A stretch of DNA of 64,000 bases, from the NCBI RefSeq assembly GCF_019279795.1, contig NC_056730.1, forward strand, positions 607,701,198-607,765,197. Direction: 5' to 3'. Source of the stretch: Protopterus annectens (lineage: Eukaryota > Chordata > Ceratodontiformes > Protopteridae). Positions 10,881 through 22,525 of the stretch are shown one piece after another. Under the pieces are notes generated by a model that searched no databases, was not told the origin of the DNA, and saw nothing but the letters and a program-made list of their open reading frames with translations. Numbering within the stretch: position 1 is the stretch's first letter; each line of letters begins with the position of its first letter. The position numbers were made by a program, and so were the translations under genes.

Positions 10881-12398
10881 TCCTGATTATCTGACACACA
10901 ATGTTCTATTTAGGTCTATGTTTAATATGTATCTTTAGGGGTTCTGCTTGTCTGCTTGACTGTGTAGTATGTTTTAAGATGTCTTTATTTAGCTGTTACA
11001 GATCTGTATTTAATTATTTATTTACTTAATATGTTTATTAATATTTATTAACCTGGTATGTGGTCTGGTCTAAGGACCCTTTTAGCCATGACCCAGGTCA
11101 TAGGGAGCTCCAAGCACAATTATGACTCTTGTTCATATCCTGTACATAAAAAATTGCATTTGATTGTGCTGCTGAAGTGCAAAGGTTTTCTTATTTATTT
11201 ATTTGTTTGTTTACTTGTTTCCTTTGATAAACATGGAAGGCTGACTGGGACAAGACTCATTGTCAGTGGAGGCCTGATAGAAGAACTTCAAACAGTTAAA
11301 AAGAAATTCACAAAGTAAAAATGATATGCAGTACATTACAATTTAAAGTACATTGTAAGGTAATGTTTAAGTGAACATGGCAGAACTTATTCTGGCATAT
11401 AATGTTTTTGACAGTGCATGTAACATGTAATACATTGGTTTTAGACAACATGTATAACTGGTTATACACTAGTTTTATGTTGTTATACTCTGATTTTATT
11501 TGTCGAAGTATAGGAAGCTGCTTTCCAGATGACAAATATTTGAGCAGTAGTGATTGCAACTTCTCCAGCTGGTATGTAGAAATTACTTGTTATGGCATAT
11601 AGTTAATGATAGACAGTAGTTAGGATAGGAGTAGATATAGGAGGAAGAAAGGTGAAAGGTACAATGAAAATGAATAAGGAAAGAAGTAAAGAAGAAGTCA
11701 AAGTAGGCTGATGAAGAGTGAAAGATTACACTAGGATTAAAGTGATGCTCATGAGTTCGTATTAAATAGAAGTTTATGAGTAGTTACAATTCCAACAGTT
11801 TGATTTTCAAATTATAAGAAATATACACAGAGTTGGAACCAGAGCTGACATACTTAACCACTGTCAGTATGATATGTTCCTTTGTATTCATCCTGTAGGT
11901 GCAATTTTATTTTTTTTAAGTTAAGAATGCAAACTTATTATCTACTGTTAAGTCCTGAGGCAGTGAATTCCTTGCTGCCAGTGCTGTTTTAGAAAATGCC
12001 CTTTCTGGTATTGTTAAGCTGAAACTACACCTGTATAGATTGCCTGCGTCTTCATAAGTGGTTCTAAATGAGTAAAAATGAGTTCTTTAGTTTATTTTGT
12101 ATTGAAGCAGTGGTACTAACTCAAGTAAGCTAATTTGTTGGTGAGAGAGTTTAATAATAGTGTAGGATCTGATTGTTGTTGTTAGGACTACCTAATGTAA
12201 TAAAGTGGTGATGCCTGCTATAAGAGAGTATAATAAAGTGACAAATTTTAAGTTTAGCATTCTGGGAAGAGGTTAGTCCTGATATTCTGCAATCCTTAAT
12301 AAAATCTTTGTTTGACCTCTAATCAGTGAGTATAGTATTGAATGTGAAATCCATACATATTTATTTATTATATGTTACCCAGAGATGTGGACTAGTCT
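10881..12398. other. No gene seen
   Basis: AT-rich DNA. The sequence at 11041-11100 (ATATTTATTAACCTGG ... CTTTTAGCCATGACCCAGGT) resembles the sequence flanking the MITE at 12399-13145 and may be an uninterrupted relative of that site. No coding signal. Confidence 0.4.
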
Positions 12399-13145
12399 AG
12401 AGTCTCGGTATTTATGTATTATCGCAACCACACATTGTCAGCATTCAAGGCATTCTGGGCAACATTCCATTCTCAGTGAACTAACGTGCTGTCAAGAATG
12501 CCATGAAAGGTAAGAATACATGGTTGTGATAATACATTAAACATGCTCTTTTAAACATGTCCTTGTATGCAATCGCGGTGTTATTTTTTTCAGTGTGGTT
12601 GCATTAAAAAAAATAAGTATTATTACAACCACTCTGAAAACATAAGCAGAAGACACTTTTTTTTTTAAAAGTATTATCACACTCCACGCTTGACGATGCT
12701 TTCTGGGTTGGCTGTTATGCAACCACACTTCCCCTTGGAAAACAGTGTCACAAAAGAACTTGCCTGAATGTTTTTTTTTTTTTTTTTTTGGGGGGGGGGG
12801 GGGGAGTCAACTTCTTCTGTTATCAGCTTTATTTCTGTATTTCTGCAATATTTTCCGATGCAATCAGATTAGATGACTTGCTTGAAATCTGTGTTCTAAC
12901 AACCATGTTAAATATGTATGTGTACTAACTCTTAGACTGCTATACTTCACAACAGGGGGGAATACTCCAAGGTAAAACAACATCAGGTGTAGCATACATT
13001 CCTCCACATTATCACCAAACCAGACACAGTCATTCCAGTAGCTGTAAGTATGCTTTAGATGCTTTAGAATATGAACATGAACGTGCTAGATGGCCTGAGA
13101 GAAAGCTGACAATGTGTGGTTGCGATAATACTTACCAGAGACTCT
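12399..13145. repeat. MITE-like element with 27-bp terminal inverted repeats
   Basis: The inner terminal inverted repeat is perfect over 27 bp: 12416-12442, beginning GTATTATCGCAACCACACAT, against 13105-13131 in reverse complement. It extends outward imperfectly as AGAGTCTC(T)GGTA. Internal copies of the same GTGGTTG(C/T)GATAATA motif occur at about 12522-12540, and a GTGTGGTTGCAT...ATGCAACCACAC palindrome spans 12593-12722. No transposase is encoded. A T-run/G-run (12769-12804) sits inside. Probably a composite of two or three short inverted-repeat elements of one family. Confidence 0.7.
12769..12804. repeat. Poly-T followed by poly-G tract
   Basis: About 21 T then 15 G, inside the MITE-like element. 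Confidence 0.9.
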
Positions 13146-13357
13146 TTTTAGCCATGGCACTGAGGCAAAGTAACACTGACAGTTGATACACAGTACAAAT
13201 AAATAAGAACAGATTTAAGAGGTATAAAACAAGTATACATATGGAGTCAAACTCAAAGGAATTACAAGTAAAAATATCTGTCTTACTAAACTAAATAATG
13301 TACATTATGTATAACAAATAAGCACAATATAGTTAATAGCATGGCATTATAGTCAAA
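13146..13357. other. Short spacer; contains one copy of a ~55-bp direct repeat
   Basis: 13290-13345 (AATGTACATTATGTATAACA...) is repeated, diverged, at 15628-15682 beyond the CR1 copy. No gene seen. Confidence 0.4.
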
Positions 13358-15607
13358 GAAACCATAGTCAAAAACCTTTCCAAAGCAAACTTCAAATGAC
13401 TTGCATCCGAAGTGGAAAGCTTCACTATTCCCTTGCAGAAGGATAATGATATCCAGGATGCAGAATCCTACACCAAGGCACTCTATATGCATCTTCAGGA
13501 TTGCATGGACCGTGCTATCCCAAATAAAGCCAAGACTCTTTCCTCAAGCAAGAAGAAACCAGTCTGGTGGACCCCGGCCAGAAGAAAACTTTACAATAAA
13601 AGGAGGAGACTTATACAAAAAAAGGCCAAATCTCAAGTAGAAAAATCATCCCTGATCAGCATTAGTAAGAAACTGAGGGCCCTCATCAAGTCAACTAAAG
13701 CTAATTTTGAAAAGAAAGTTACCAAGGATGCCAAGGATAACCATAAGGCCTTCTATGGCTACATCAAAAACCTAAATGGCAACACTCAGGTCTGTTCTGA
13801 GCTAGTACAAAATGGTACAAAATACACTGACCCTTATGACATTGCCAACATCTTGGCTGACAGGTTCAGTGCAAATTTCTCCCCGCCCCCTCACCACCAA
13901 CAGGGCCTATTACCATTCCATGGGATTATGTAAGTCCAATTATTACTGATACGTTGGTTAACAAGGCTCTATCTAAAGCTAAAAACACTGCCTCCATGGG
14001 ACCAGATGGTATCCCAGGCTGTGTCATACACGAGCTCCAAAAGGAATTAACCCCGCATCTTAATACCCTCTTCAGTCTCAGCCTCTCCACAGGATATGTG
14101 CCCATAGAATGGGGCACGGCAACGGTGGTCCCGCTACACCAGGGTGGGGCCACAACTGACCCTGGGAACTACTGACCAATAAGCCTGACCAGTCTGATCT
14201 GTAAGGCTATGGAGCGAATCATTATGGAACTCATAAACGGAGAGATTGGGAACCTCTAGTCACTGGACCCCACACAGTTCAGCTTCGTCAAGGGCAGATC
14301 ATGCCTCCTGAACATGATGGATTTCTTTGAGACAGTTACTCAGGCTATAGATAAGGGAAAGGAGTTACGCACGGCTTAACTTGACCTTGCTAAAGCATTT
14401 GACACCATTCCCCATTCAGGTATTATTGATAAGCTCACCAGCCTGGGCATAAACCTTTACGTCACAAGATGGATCGCAAACTGGCTCTCAGACAGATCCC
14501 ATAAAGTAAGAGTAGTGGGATCTATGTCCGAATCCAGACCAGTAATGAATGGTGTGCCTCAGGGCTCTGTCCTGGGACCCCTCCTGTTTGGCATATACTT
14601 CTCAGAAGTACAGGCAAGCACGGAAGGGCTGTGGCTGACTAAGTTTGCGGACGACTGCAAACTGGGTGCTATAATAGAGTCTCCGGCCGACATGGAGATC
14701 CTCCAGAAGGGCCTAAATGAGACTGATGCATGGTGTCAAAGCCATGGTCTCAAGCTAAATGCAAAAAAATGCGTAGTAATCCCCTTTGGAAAAAACAGAG
14801 TACCCACAAACTACAACATAGGGGGTAATCCCCTGAAATCTGAAGAAGAAATAAGGGATCTAGGGACTCAAGTAGATAGTCAGCTTTCCTTTGATAACCA
14901 TGTTGCCAAAGTGGTTAGAAAATCCTTCTATGTGACCCATCTGATCATGAAAGGGTTCGCATCAAGATCTAAGGATGTAATGGTGCCCCTCTACTCTTCC
15001 CTCATCAGACCCATTACTGAGTACAATGCACCAACTGGAATGTACCTGGCTAGACATCTCCAGCAGCTGGAGAGACCACAGAGGTACCTAACCAAGAGGA
15101 TTACTGGCCTCAAACAGTTGCCCTATGCAGCACGATTGAAAAAGCTAAGACTGTTCTCTGTTGCATACCGCTTTCTCAGAGGTGATCTCTGTCGAACATA
15201 CAGAGCCATGTCCAACCCAGAATTGTTGAACATGCTCCATCTTAGCAAAACCAAATCTACTCGAGCTACACACTCTAGGGATATAAACCTCAACACAACA
15301 ATGAATAGAACATGCTGGAGGGACAGATTCCCTTCGCAGAGACTTCCCTTACTATGGAACAGGGTCCCGATCTACATAAGACAGAGCCCCTCACTATCAC
15401 TCTTCAAGAGGAACCTTGATGAGTGGATGGGTAACAGAAAGTTCACACCGGGGATCACACCAACAGCACTACTAGATAGGGGCCAAGGGTACTAGCTGCT
15501 AGTACAAGGGTCTAGGGAACTACTAAAGGGGTGGTGAATACTGCACAACGTGGCTGGGCTAATATATGCCTTTGGGCAGATAGCCCAGTACCAACCTATG
15601 AACCTAT
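13358..15607 (+). mobile_element. CR1-family LINE, 5'-truncated, broken
   Basis: Second well-preserved CR1 copy, same family as the one at 2246 (many identical motifs). It begins inside the ORF2 endonuclease/RT linker at about 13358 and ends with CCTATGAACCTATA at 15595-15607. About 2.25 kb long. Multiple stops and frameshifts are concentrated at 13930-14510. Confidence 0.92.
13412..15495 (+). pseudogene. CR1 ORF2 reverse transcriptase, frameshifted
   Basis: Three blocks: 13412-13933 (linker, ending 'IANILADRFSANFSP'), 13954-14175 ('LSKAKNTASMGPDGIPG', 'NYRP' region with a TGA in place of an Arg codon) and 14515-15495 ('NGVPQGSVLGPLLFG', 'KFADDCKLG', 'PLLWNRVPIYIRQSPS'). The segment 14176-14514, which holds motif A ('FDTIPHSGIIDKLTSLG'), is readable but carries stop codons near 14258 and 14378. 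The final block of 326 residues is uninterrupted, so the decay is modest. Confidence 0.9.
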
Positions 15608-16089
15608 AAAAAGCTCTCGCTTAATACATTAAAATATGTACATTATATACAATGAATGAACACAGTATAGTTAGCAACATGGATATGAGCAAAGGCTGTG
15701 ATAAGGTTATGCAGGGTTGATTTGTTTCTTAGCCACTACCGTGAATGATTTAGAGACAATTTCACTGAAAAAGTATTTTGAAAGTGTTCTTTTAAGCATG
15801 ACAGAGAACCTTGTAACTTAACTTCAGATGGGAGTGTGTTCCACAGAGCTGATTCTAGCTTAGAGAAGGCATGTACCATGAAGTATTATTGTACGAGTAG
15901 CTTTCAGAGTTTTCCCCATGAGTGTCCTGTGAAAATGAACACTGCCCAGTAGGACTAGTCTGTTCAACAAAATATCACTAAATAAAAAAAATAAATTTAT
16001 GGAGTAGAAGGAAGATGGCTGATCAGAAACAGATGGTAGTTGATGGAGTTCAGCTATCAGGATAACAGCTGCTAAGCAGTGAAATATCA
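15608..16089. other. No gene seen; second copy of a ~55-bp direct repeat
   Basis: 15628-15682 resembles 13290-13345. The rest has no recognised signature. Confidence 0.4.
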
Positions 16090-16905
16090 TAAGATTCAGT
16101 ACTAGGAGTTTGTCTTGTTTAGTATATTTGTGATATACTACACACTAGCTTTGGAGAGTAAAAACGTGTATATGTTGATAACACAAAAAGCTTGGTAGCT
16201 ACAAAATGGAGGGAGTTTAGACTCAGGCAGACCTAAGAAAGCTGTTGCTGTGGAAAATGGGTTGTTGTTGTACCTTACTGTCGGACTATGCAATATTTTG
16301 CAGTTTACAGAGAAAACTTCAAAAGAGATATGTGGCTTGGTGGGGTGATCTTAAGCAGGGCAGAAGAGGAAAAGAATGTCAGAGTAATCATTTTAATTAA
16401 CCTGAATCATGCTCAGCAGTATGAAAAGCAGTGGAAAACTAAGTAAAAAACTGAAGAAAATTGCATGCAACGTAGATTCTGTATGTGCTGAGATCATTGC
16501 CCACTATGCAAGGTACTGATATGGCTACATCTGAAGTAATGTCTAGAATATAGGGAGCCATACAGACAAAGGGGAATTAACCTTGTAGAAAATGAGCAAC
16601 TCAGTTTTACTAAATGGTATCGAATGTGGAGAAACCAAAGTATGAGCACAGACTCAGAAAGCTAAAATGTATACACTGGAGAAGAGTGGATAAAGTAGGG
16701 TATGGTTTGGATATGCTTCACTATCTGGAGATAAATAGAAGAGGCAAAGTTGAAGAGAAAGGATAAAAGGTAGACAGGAGGATATAAATGGAAGCTGGAA
16801 GGAAGATGTTTCAAATTAGACTTGCGAAAATACTTCAGCAAGTGGGTAGCAGGGCCTTGAAATGCATTACTTGAAGCAGTGGTACAGTGAAAATATGATA
16901 GAGGT
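16090..16905 (+). pseudogene. Worn LINE fragment, reverse transcriptase C-terminal region (tentative)
   Basis: Plus-strand peptides resemble the end of a non-LTR RT: a 'SVLGVCLV' stretch near 16100 in the position of 'GSVLGPLLF', then 'VDNTKSLVATK' (a possible decayed ADD box) and 'YEHRLRKLKCIHWRR' near 16640, which matches the 'YE.RL..L' motif common downstream of RT domains. Many stops. The clade cannot be given, and the identification rests on these weak matches alone. Confidence 0.4.
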
Positions 16906-17206
16906 CTGATACTTGTCACAGAGCAAGAAAAGGATGTGACAAGGTTGGGGGAGGTGCAGTTGTATGGAGAACAGTTTAATTATTTTGGCACACTTGATAG
17001 TCTATCAGCCTTTTCCAGTCAGCATATTTATATATTTGTTCATATAAAGAATTAAAACTGGTACCAGCTCCTGCTCTACATTAGTTCAACATCATGCCAT
17101 AACTATGATAAGAGTTTATGTGAGAATGTGAATAGGTGCCATAATGGACATTCATTTAAACCCGGTTTCTTGTCTGCTTCTAATTTAGTCTGCCACAGAG
17201 ATTCCC

Positions 17207-18019
17207 TTCACCATGTATATTCTCATAAGCTGTTATATAAAGTAACAGCTTATTGTGCTTTCTTGCAATAACTTCATTTTTGTGCTGCTCAACATCACTG
17301 AGAACCTGCTCATATGTACAGTCCTCCTTAAACTCCTTAGATAATGCAAATACTTCTTCATCGGCTACCAATATTTCATCCTTCAGTGCTTCCATTATTT
17401 TTGGAATTATTTTCTATTAATAATTTCAACAATTGCAAACCTGCTTTGTTGAAAAATTCAACTAGTTCATTTGAAAAAAGGGTCACTGGAGTAAATACCG
17501 TTCGGACACTTAAAAAATCTCAACCCTTTAGGCACTAAAGAAAGTTCAATGCAACTCTCAAAATATCTATTTTCAAGTTCAAGAGACTTGTATTTCTTTA
17601 ACTTTCTACTTAACTTATCACAATTATTGTGATATTCTTCCACTTTAACCCTGGTAGTTCTATAATCAGCTCGGTTAAAGGGATCAAAACAATTGTCCAG
17701 GACTGAGCGAATATTATTATATTGTAAGTGTCCAAGTTCATTGTCAGTCACTGACTTTGACTGTACTGTGGAATTATTGATGTTACATTCAATAACTGTC
17801 ACTTGGTCCTCATCCGAACTAACCGGATGTTCTCTCATCACTTTGATTCAAAGCCAGTAAACGAAGGGACTTTTGAATGTCAGCCATAGATGTCAGTAAT
17901 AACTTTAACAAACCAGAATCTTGAGTAGAAGGAATAGAATGCAGACTCAAATCCATCAAGGGATCGTTCACCACCTCGGCCATTGAATGCCATCCCGTAA
18001 AAACAACCAGAAAATCCAA
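17207..18019 (-). pseudogene. Penelope N-terminal ORF region
   Basis: The minus strand encodes the region upstream of the RT in Penelope-like elements. The segment 'YKSLELENRYFESCIEL' followed by 'SLVPKGLRFFKCPNGIY' matches the conserved 'ELE.RY' and 'P.GLR' signature that precedes the RT core. A further block 17395-17207 ('FALSKEFKEDCTYEQVL') continues it after a frameshift near 17460. The expected RT does not follow: the sequence jumps to the C-terminal tail of the endonuclease region. Confidence 0.7.
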
Positions 18020-18069
18020 GAGCTCCGAAGGTCAATGAAGGCTGGTGAAGAACCACAACTGTATTAGTG

Positions 18070-18135
18070 TACACACACAGTTTTATTAATGCTTTCATCA
18101 AAAATGACTTCATCAGAAAGCACTCCATTTAAAAT
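18070..18135 (-). ncRNA. Possible hammerhead ribozyme core in Penelope terminal repeat
   Basis: The minus strand reads CTGATGA, a short GTCA-TTTT-TGAT hairpin, then GAAA, in the order of a hammerhead catalytic core (CUGANGA, stem II, GAAA). Penelope terminal repeats are known to carry hammerhead motifs. Stem III and the cleavage site are not convincing by eye, so this is tentative. Confidence 0.3.
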
Positions 18136-18309
18136 TCACCTCTTTTATATAATAAGTAATTGCATCAGTAAGTGAATAATTAAAACAGTTAAATAATTAA
18201 GTCAATACCAACTACCTTAAAGGTAAAATGAAATAAAAATATATTCAAAATCAACTATCCTACAATTTGGAAACTTTTAGTTTCCTATACTTCAAAAAAC
18301 ATTTGATAT

Positions 18310-18757
18310 TAATAAATTCATTTAAACCTGGTTTCTTGTCTGCTTCTAATTTAGTCTGCCACAGAGATTCCCTTTGCTCTAAAAGATTTTTATAATCCCC
18401 CTCTTAAATCAGATGAAACTACTTCTAAAATAGAAAAAAAAGAAACTTATTATACTTGGAACACTCATTGGAATGTCTGAATAAGGCATTGTTAACATCC
18501 TTTGTCTTAATACTATACATATGTTCCCTAATACGTTCCATCAAGGACCGTGTTGTCATACCGACATAAAATGCCTCACATCCACTGCAAAGACTGATAT
18601 AAACAACCACCCAGGACCTACATGACACATACCCTGGTACTTTAATAGTACTATTAAGATGATTCAACAACACGAATGGCCCCTCAGAAATAAATCTGCA
18701 AAAGTTGCAATGGCCACATTTGTATATACCCCTTCTAGTATTGTGCTTATGTGACAC
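18310..18757 (-). pseudogene. Penelope GIY-YIG endonuclease, C-terminal part
   Basis: The minus-strand ORF contains the Cys-rich linker 'KCGHCNFCRFI' and the GIY-YIG nuclease signature 'FYVGMTTRSLMERIREH', followed after a frameshift near 18425 by the C-terminal 'KPGLNEFIN' tail (compare 'KPGLNELS' in the element at 55510). In Penelope-like elements this domain nicks target DNA. The upstream RT is absent. Confidence 0.85.
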
Positions 18758-18759
18758 AG

Positions 18760-20999
18760 AAATACTTTGCTAAAAAATGCAATGCTCACTGTCAGGGCAG
18801 GGGCTAGAGATTGCCTGCAATACTGAAAAATGTATTGCTTTGTAAAGATGCAGATGCATTGACCTGCATCTATTTGTGTAGATGCAGGTCAGTGTACCAC
18901 CATTCTGGCATTTAAATTCAAAAGACTAAAGCTCTTAGCTGTTAATGATCTGTGTCCTATGCCCAGGATACAGAGTTTCATTCCTTCCACCTTCATTTCA
19001 CTGCAGTGTGAATCTGAGCAAGTCACTTAATCAGACGGTGTTCTTGGATCAACCCTCAAAGGGACACTTGTATCCAGTGGGCTTACCCACTCAACAAATA
19101 GATAAATTAAAAAAAAAATATCCTCAGAAGCTGATGTATTATGGAACTAATGGAACTAGAAAAAGACCTGACGAAAAGGAAATGAAGGCTTTTAATAAAA
19201 CCACAGCTTGGATATGGGCTGCCCATGCATCCTTAGTGACAGAATATGGAACTGGTTTGGAGTTTTCACGTAGAAAGTAATCAATCAGGAAATTCTGCCT
19301 CCCATCATAGCTCCTATTGTGTCAGGAATTTTTTTAATTCTGATTTTTAGTTAGGAGGAAGAAAACCTTTCAGAAAAAAAATCTGGATGGTTAAAACTTT
19401 TGAAGACTAAAAGGAAAACGAGACAACTGAATCCTAGGAGTGCATCTACAAGAAATGCCATCTAATGAATTGCATATCTGATGAAAATTGTTTGGTCAAA
19501 ATGCTAAGTATGCTTGGGAAACTAAAAAGTAAGAAACAAGGTTATGTAAAAATGTTGAAAAAAAGACTAGGATTACATGCTCCTGTGTTACATAAAGAGC
19601 TGTATGCATAAGGACAAATTGAAAGGTCCATGACAAACTAAAGGAGACAATGGGAAATTCTACTTTCAGTAACTATGTCTCCACTCATGGGGATAACAGA
19701 AACTGCAATTTGTCACACAAAAAGGCTATGATTTGATTATGTGGTTTTACCAGGGGTATTGGTGCCTCAAGTCTTCCAGTGCAACAGGCACCAAAGAAAG
19801 CTTGAACATGTCACAAAGAATCAGATGAGCAAGGAAATGATCATTCAAAATGTCTAAAATGTCAATAAATTCATTTTAAAAGATAAGGTTAGGAGTAAAT
19901 CAGTTATGTAATGATGTGAATGCAAAAATGCTTCAATAGCACGGATATTGGGATGAAAGAGAACCCAGTGTAAGCCAGAATGCACATAGGTCAAGCTTTA
20001 AATGAAATGGTGTCATGGACATTTACTGAGAAGTGTTGTGCAATATATGTTTGTATAACGTAAACCCAATGAATGTACTGTGACAAGTTGCAATGTGGGC
20101 TGTATTAGCATGCTAACTGCATCATGCATTGTGAAGATGAGCGGTGTATCAGCAGTGCTACCTTCATTAACCTTAAGGTTAAAAGAAAGAGACATGCATA
20201 AGGGACCATTATTTTAGTCACCTCATATGGTAATGACTGTTGATACTTGAATGGCTAAATCAGTCACATGCATTTAGTTTCACCTGATTAGGTTTAAAGA
20301 TTATATGGAGTGGGTTTTAAACACCATCTTAAATATATGGCAGACGTTACTGCACTATCTCATTTTGTAAAACAGTTTCACTTTGTTTTACTATATCATG
20401 ATAAAGTACTAACAATTTCATTTTTAATCTCCCATGTAAGGCAGTGCTTTCTCTGATTATTAATACCAATTTTATATTTCATTCTTGTGAGTTGCTTTAA
20501 TCTCAGAAATAATGAACAGTTGAAAGGCAAGAAGACCTGTTCTAAACACAATGACTGCTTGCTTTAGATATTTTTAGACAGTGTGTTTTGTTTATTGTCA
20601 TTTACACTTTAAACAGAAACAGAGCATGTTCTTGTTCATTTCCTGAGTTTCTTAAAAAGATTCCTTGCCGTTTCTTATTTATGGTTTGTAGCTGCAGCAC
20701 ACACATGCACGCCACTTCCCTTCTTGAGAAATTCCAGATATTTTTGTTACACTGTGGTTTGGTAAAAAAATATATTTGAACAATTTTAACATGCAGGTTA
20801 ATGTGCTGTTGAAAATAAAATACCTCAAGTTACTTTCTGTAAGTTCCATAAACCATTTAGTTCATCAGTATGCAGAGCACTGTTAATAGAAAGGTGTTAA
20901 TTAGTAAAACTGACATACGCCATAATGTTTGTATGTTACTTAATGTGTGTGCATATACACATACACACATATTCTTTTTTCTTTCAAATAATTACATCA
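18760..20999. other. No gene seen apart from a possible CORE-SINE scrap
   Basis: An open frame at 18945-19280 shows no family signature. The TGAGCAAGTCACTTAATC motif at about 19013-19031 is listed separately. The rest is AT-rich. Confidence 0.4.
19004..19035 (+). repeat. Possible CORE-SINE (MIR-like) relic
   Basis: GTGTGAATCTGAGCAAGTCA followed by CTTAATC resembles the conserved core of MIR-type SINEs (GTGTGACCTTGGGCAAGTCA followed by CTTAACC). Only this short core is recognisable. Confidence 0.4.
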
Positions 21000-21000
21000 T

Positions 21001-21360
21001 TTGTTGCTCTCCCCATCCCCCAGTAAAACACCAGCTAGTTTGTGCCGTAGCAACCATACATTTATTGATAACCAATAACATGTTAATTGTTGTTTGTCTA
21101 AACTGTGAACATCAGCACTATCAGCAAACATTGAACCTTATGATACAAATGATACTAAAACAACCAATGGGTCTGTAATTGGGTGGCATGACATAAAGCC
21201 CTCTCAATGGCCTATAATTTGATTTTTTTAAAACATAACCCAAATAAATCCTGCCACTGCATGTGCAGTGTAGTTTTAAATTGACTTCTTTATTTATCAA
21301 ATACCAAGCAAGGTAAAAAGGTGGAATGTAAACAAATGAGGGTCTGAGGGATATATAGCA
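21001..21360. repeat. Dispersed repeat, paired with 55790-56150
   Basis: The block shares long diverged similarity with 55790-56150 in the same orientation: matching runs include TTATTGATAACCA, TGTCTAAACTGTG, GACATAAAGCCC/GATGTAAAGCCC, CTGCATGTG and ATCAAATRCCAAGCAAGGTA. No coding frame is shared, so this is a non-coding interspersed repeat of unknown class. Confidence 0.75.
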
Positions 21361-22233
21361 TCTTTAGGGAATGTTGGGGACAGTGAGATGTTTGCAACAC
21401 AGTCTGCTGAGTGATTATTGCTCGACAAAAATTGCTTTTATTAGAAGGTGTGATGCCCATGCACTGGCCCAGCAATCAAGGAGCCTCAATCCTCATCACT
21501 AACACCAGTGAGGGGCATCCAAATTGAGAAGGATAACAAATACACACAGTAAAGTACAATTTCCCTTACGAGCACACAGAGATCACAGTCAATCTGGGAA
21601 TGGTTCCTCCCTTTCTCTCCAGATCCCCAGTAAGACTCCTCACTTGCACAGCTATAGGGTACAGGTCTCAGCCTAGTGGTCAAGCTAAAACCTCCAGCAC
21701 CCTCTCTGTCCAACCAGTGCTTCATGTCATGTCCCTGCCCAAGTAGCTGGCACATGCACACTCTTTAAGATATGAGTTATATACAAACACGCAGACACTC
21801 CTGGAGAAGGCTGGTACAGGTTCTGCAGCTATGCACATTCCTGTCAGTCTATAAGGTAGTACAAGCTGCCACCAACCACTAATATCAGCTACTAATAAGG
21901 CCCTTTCCAAAGGGTGTCTAATTATTACTGTGCAATATTATTATCAAAATAGTAAGCGTGACCCAGGGCTAAAGCTATTAGAGTGGCTTGGCCAGTATCA
22001 CTATATACATGCAATGTACTCTAGAGCTTAAATTATCTCTACACAAAACAGCCACAGTTGAAAGGTTTAAAATATTTAATAATAAACAATAAGAAACACA
22101 GAACAATACTTCTTACTACACAGTGCTAGTCAAGAGTTCAGAGATCACAGGAAAATGCTTAAAATAATACAGTAGAATAGTTCTGACATCAATACAGAAA
22201 ACAGCTAGACTACACTTACTATTTTCTATCTAT

Positions 22234-22250
22234 ATCTAAGAGCAATCACA
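22234..22250. repeat. SINE target-site duplication, left copy
   Basis: ATCTAAGAGCAATCACA; matches 22509-22525 with one mismatch over 17 bp. Confidence 0.85.
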
Positions 22251-22508
22251 ATATCTACTGCGGTGGTGGATATCTACTGCGGTGGAGGTGCTGCGGTAGC
22301 GTTGTCGCATCATAGAAAGACGTTGTCCCGTTCGATTCTCAACTAGAGCGTCTTCTGTGTGGAGGCATACATGAATGGGGTGTGCCTTTGTTGAAGGTTG
22401 TGCGTCAGGGCTGGTAACCCGGTACGTAAAAATGCACTACCAGTCATTAGCGGACCGGAGTTCCGCTGTGGCGACCCCTAACCGGGAAAAGCTGAAAGAC
22501 ACTAACAA
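22251..22508 (+). mobile_element. tRNA-derived SINE with an RTE-type 3' tail
   Basis: The head contains a tRNA-like region: A-box-like GGTAGCGTTGTCG and B-box-like CGTTCGATTCTC, then TTCTGTGTGGAG. The tail GTTCCGCTGTGGCGACCCC followed by TAACCGGG is the same 3' end as the RTE LINE at 8299-9642. Sharing a 3' tail with a LINE is how such SINEs borrow the LINE enzyme. A 17-bp duplication brackets it. Near its left end a short stretch (TATCTACTGCGGTGG) is tandemly duplicated. Confidence 0.8.
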
Positions 22509-22525
22509 ATCTAAGGGCAATCACA
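22509..22525. repeat. SINE target-site duplication, right copy
   Basis: ATCTAAGGGCAATCACA; pairs with 22234-22250. Confidence 0.85.

Larger units (their letters stand above)
17152..18757 (-). mobile_element. Penelope-like element (Neptune-type), head-to-tail partial pair
   Basis: On the minus strand, the 3' end of one unit (GIY-YIG endonuclease, 18757-18310) is followed by a terminal region and then the 5' ORF portion of a second unit (about 18019-17207). The second unit jumps directly to the last ~55 bp of the ORF: 17152-17206 repeats 18318-18374 almost exactly. The reverse transcriptase is entirely missing. Tandem partial copies and terminal pLTRs are hallmarks of Penelope-like elements. 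Confidence 0.8.

Noticed and set aside
18945-19280. 111-residue open frame as a possible exon
   Set aside because: No recognised domain, no convincing splice sites, and it overlaps a SINE-like core.
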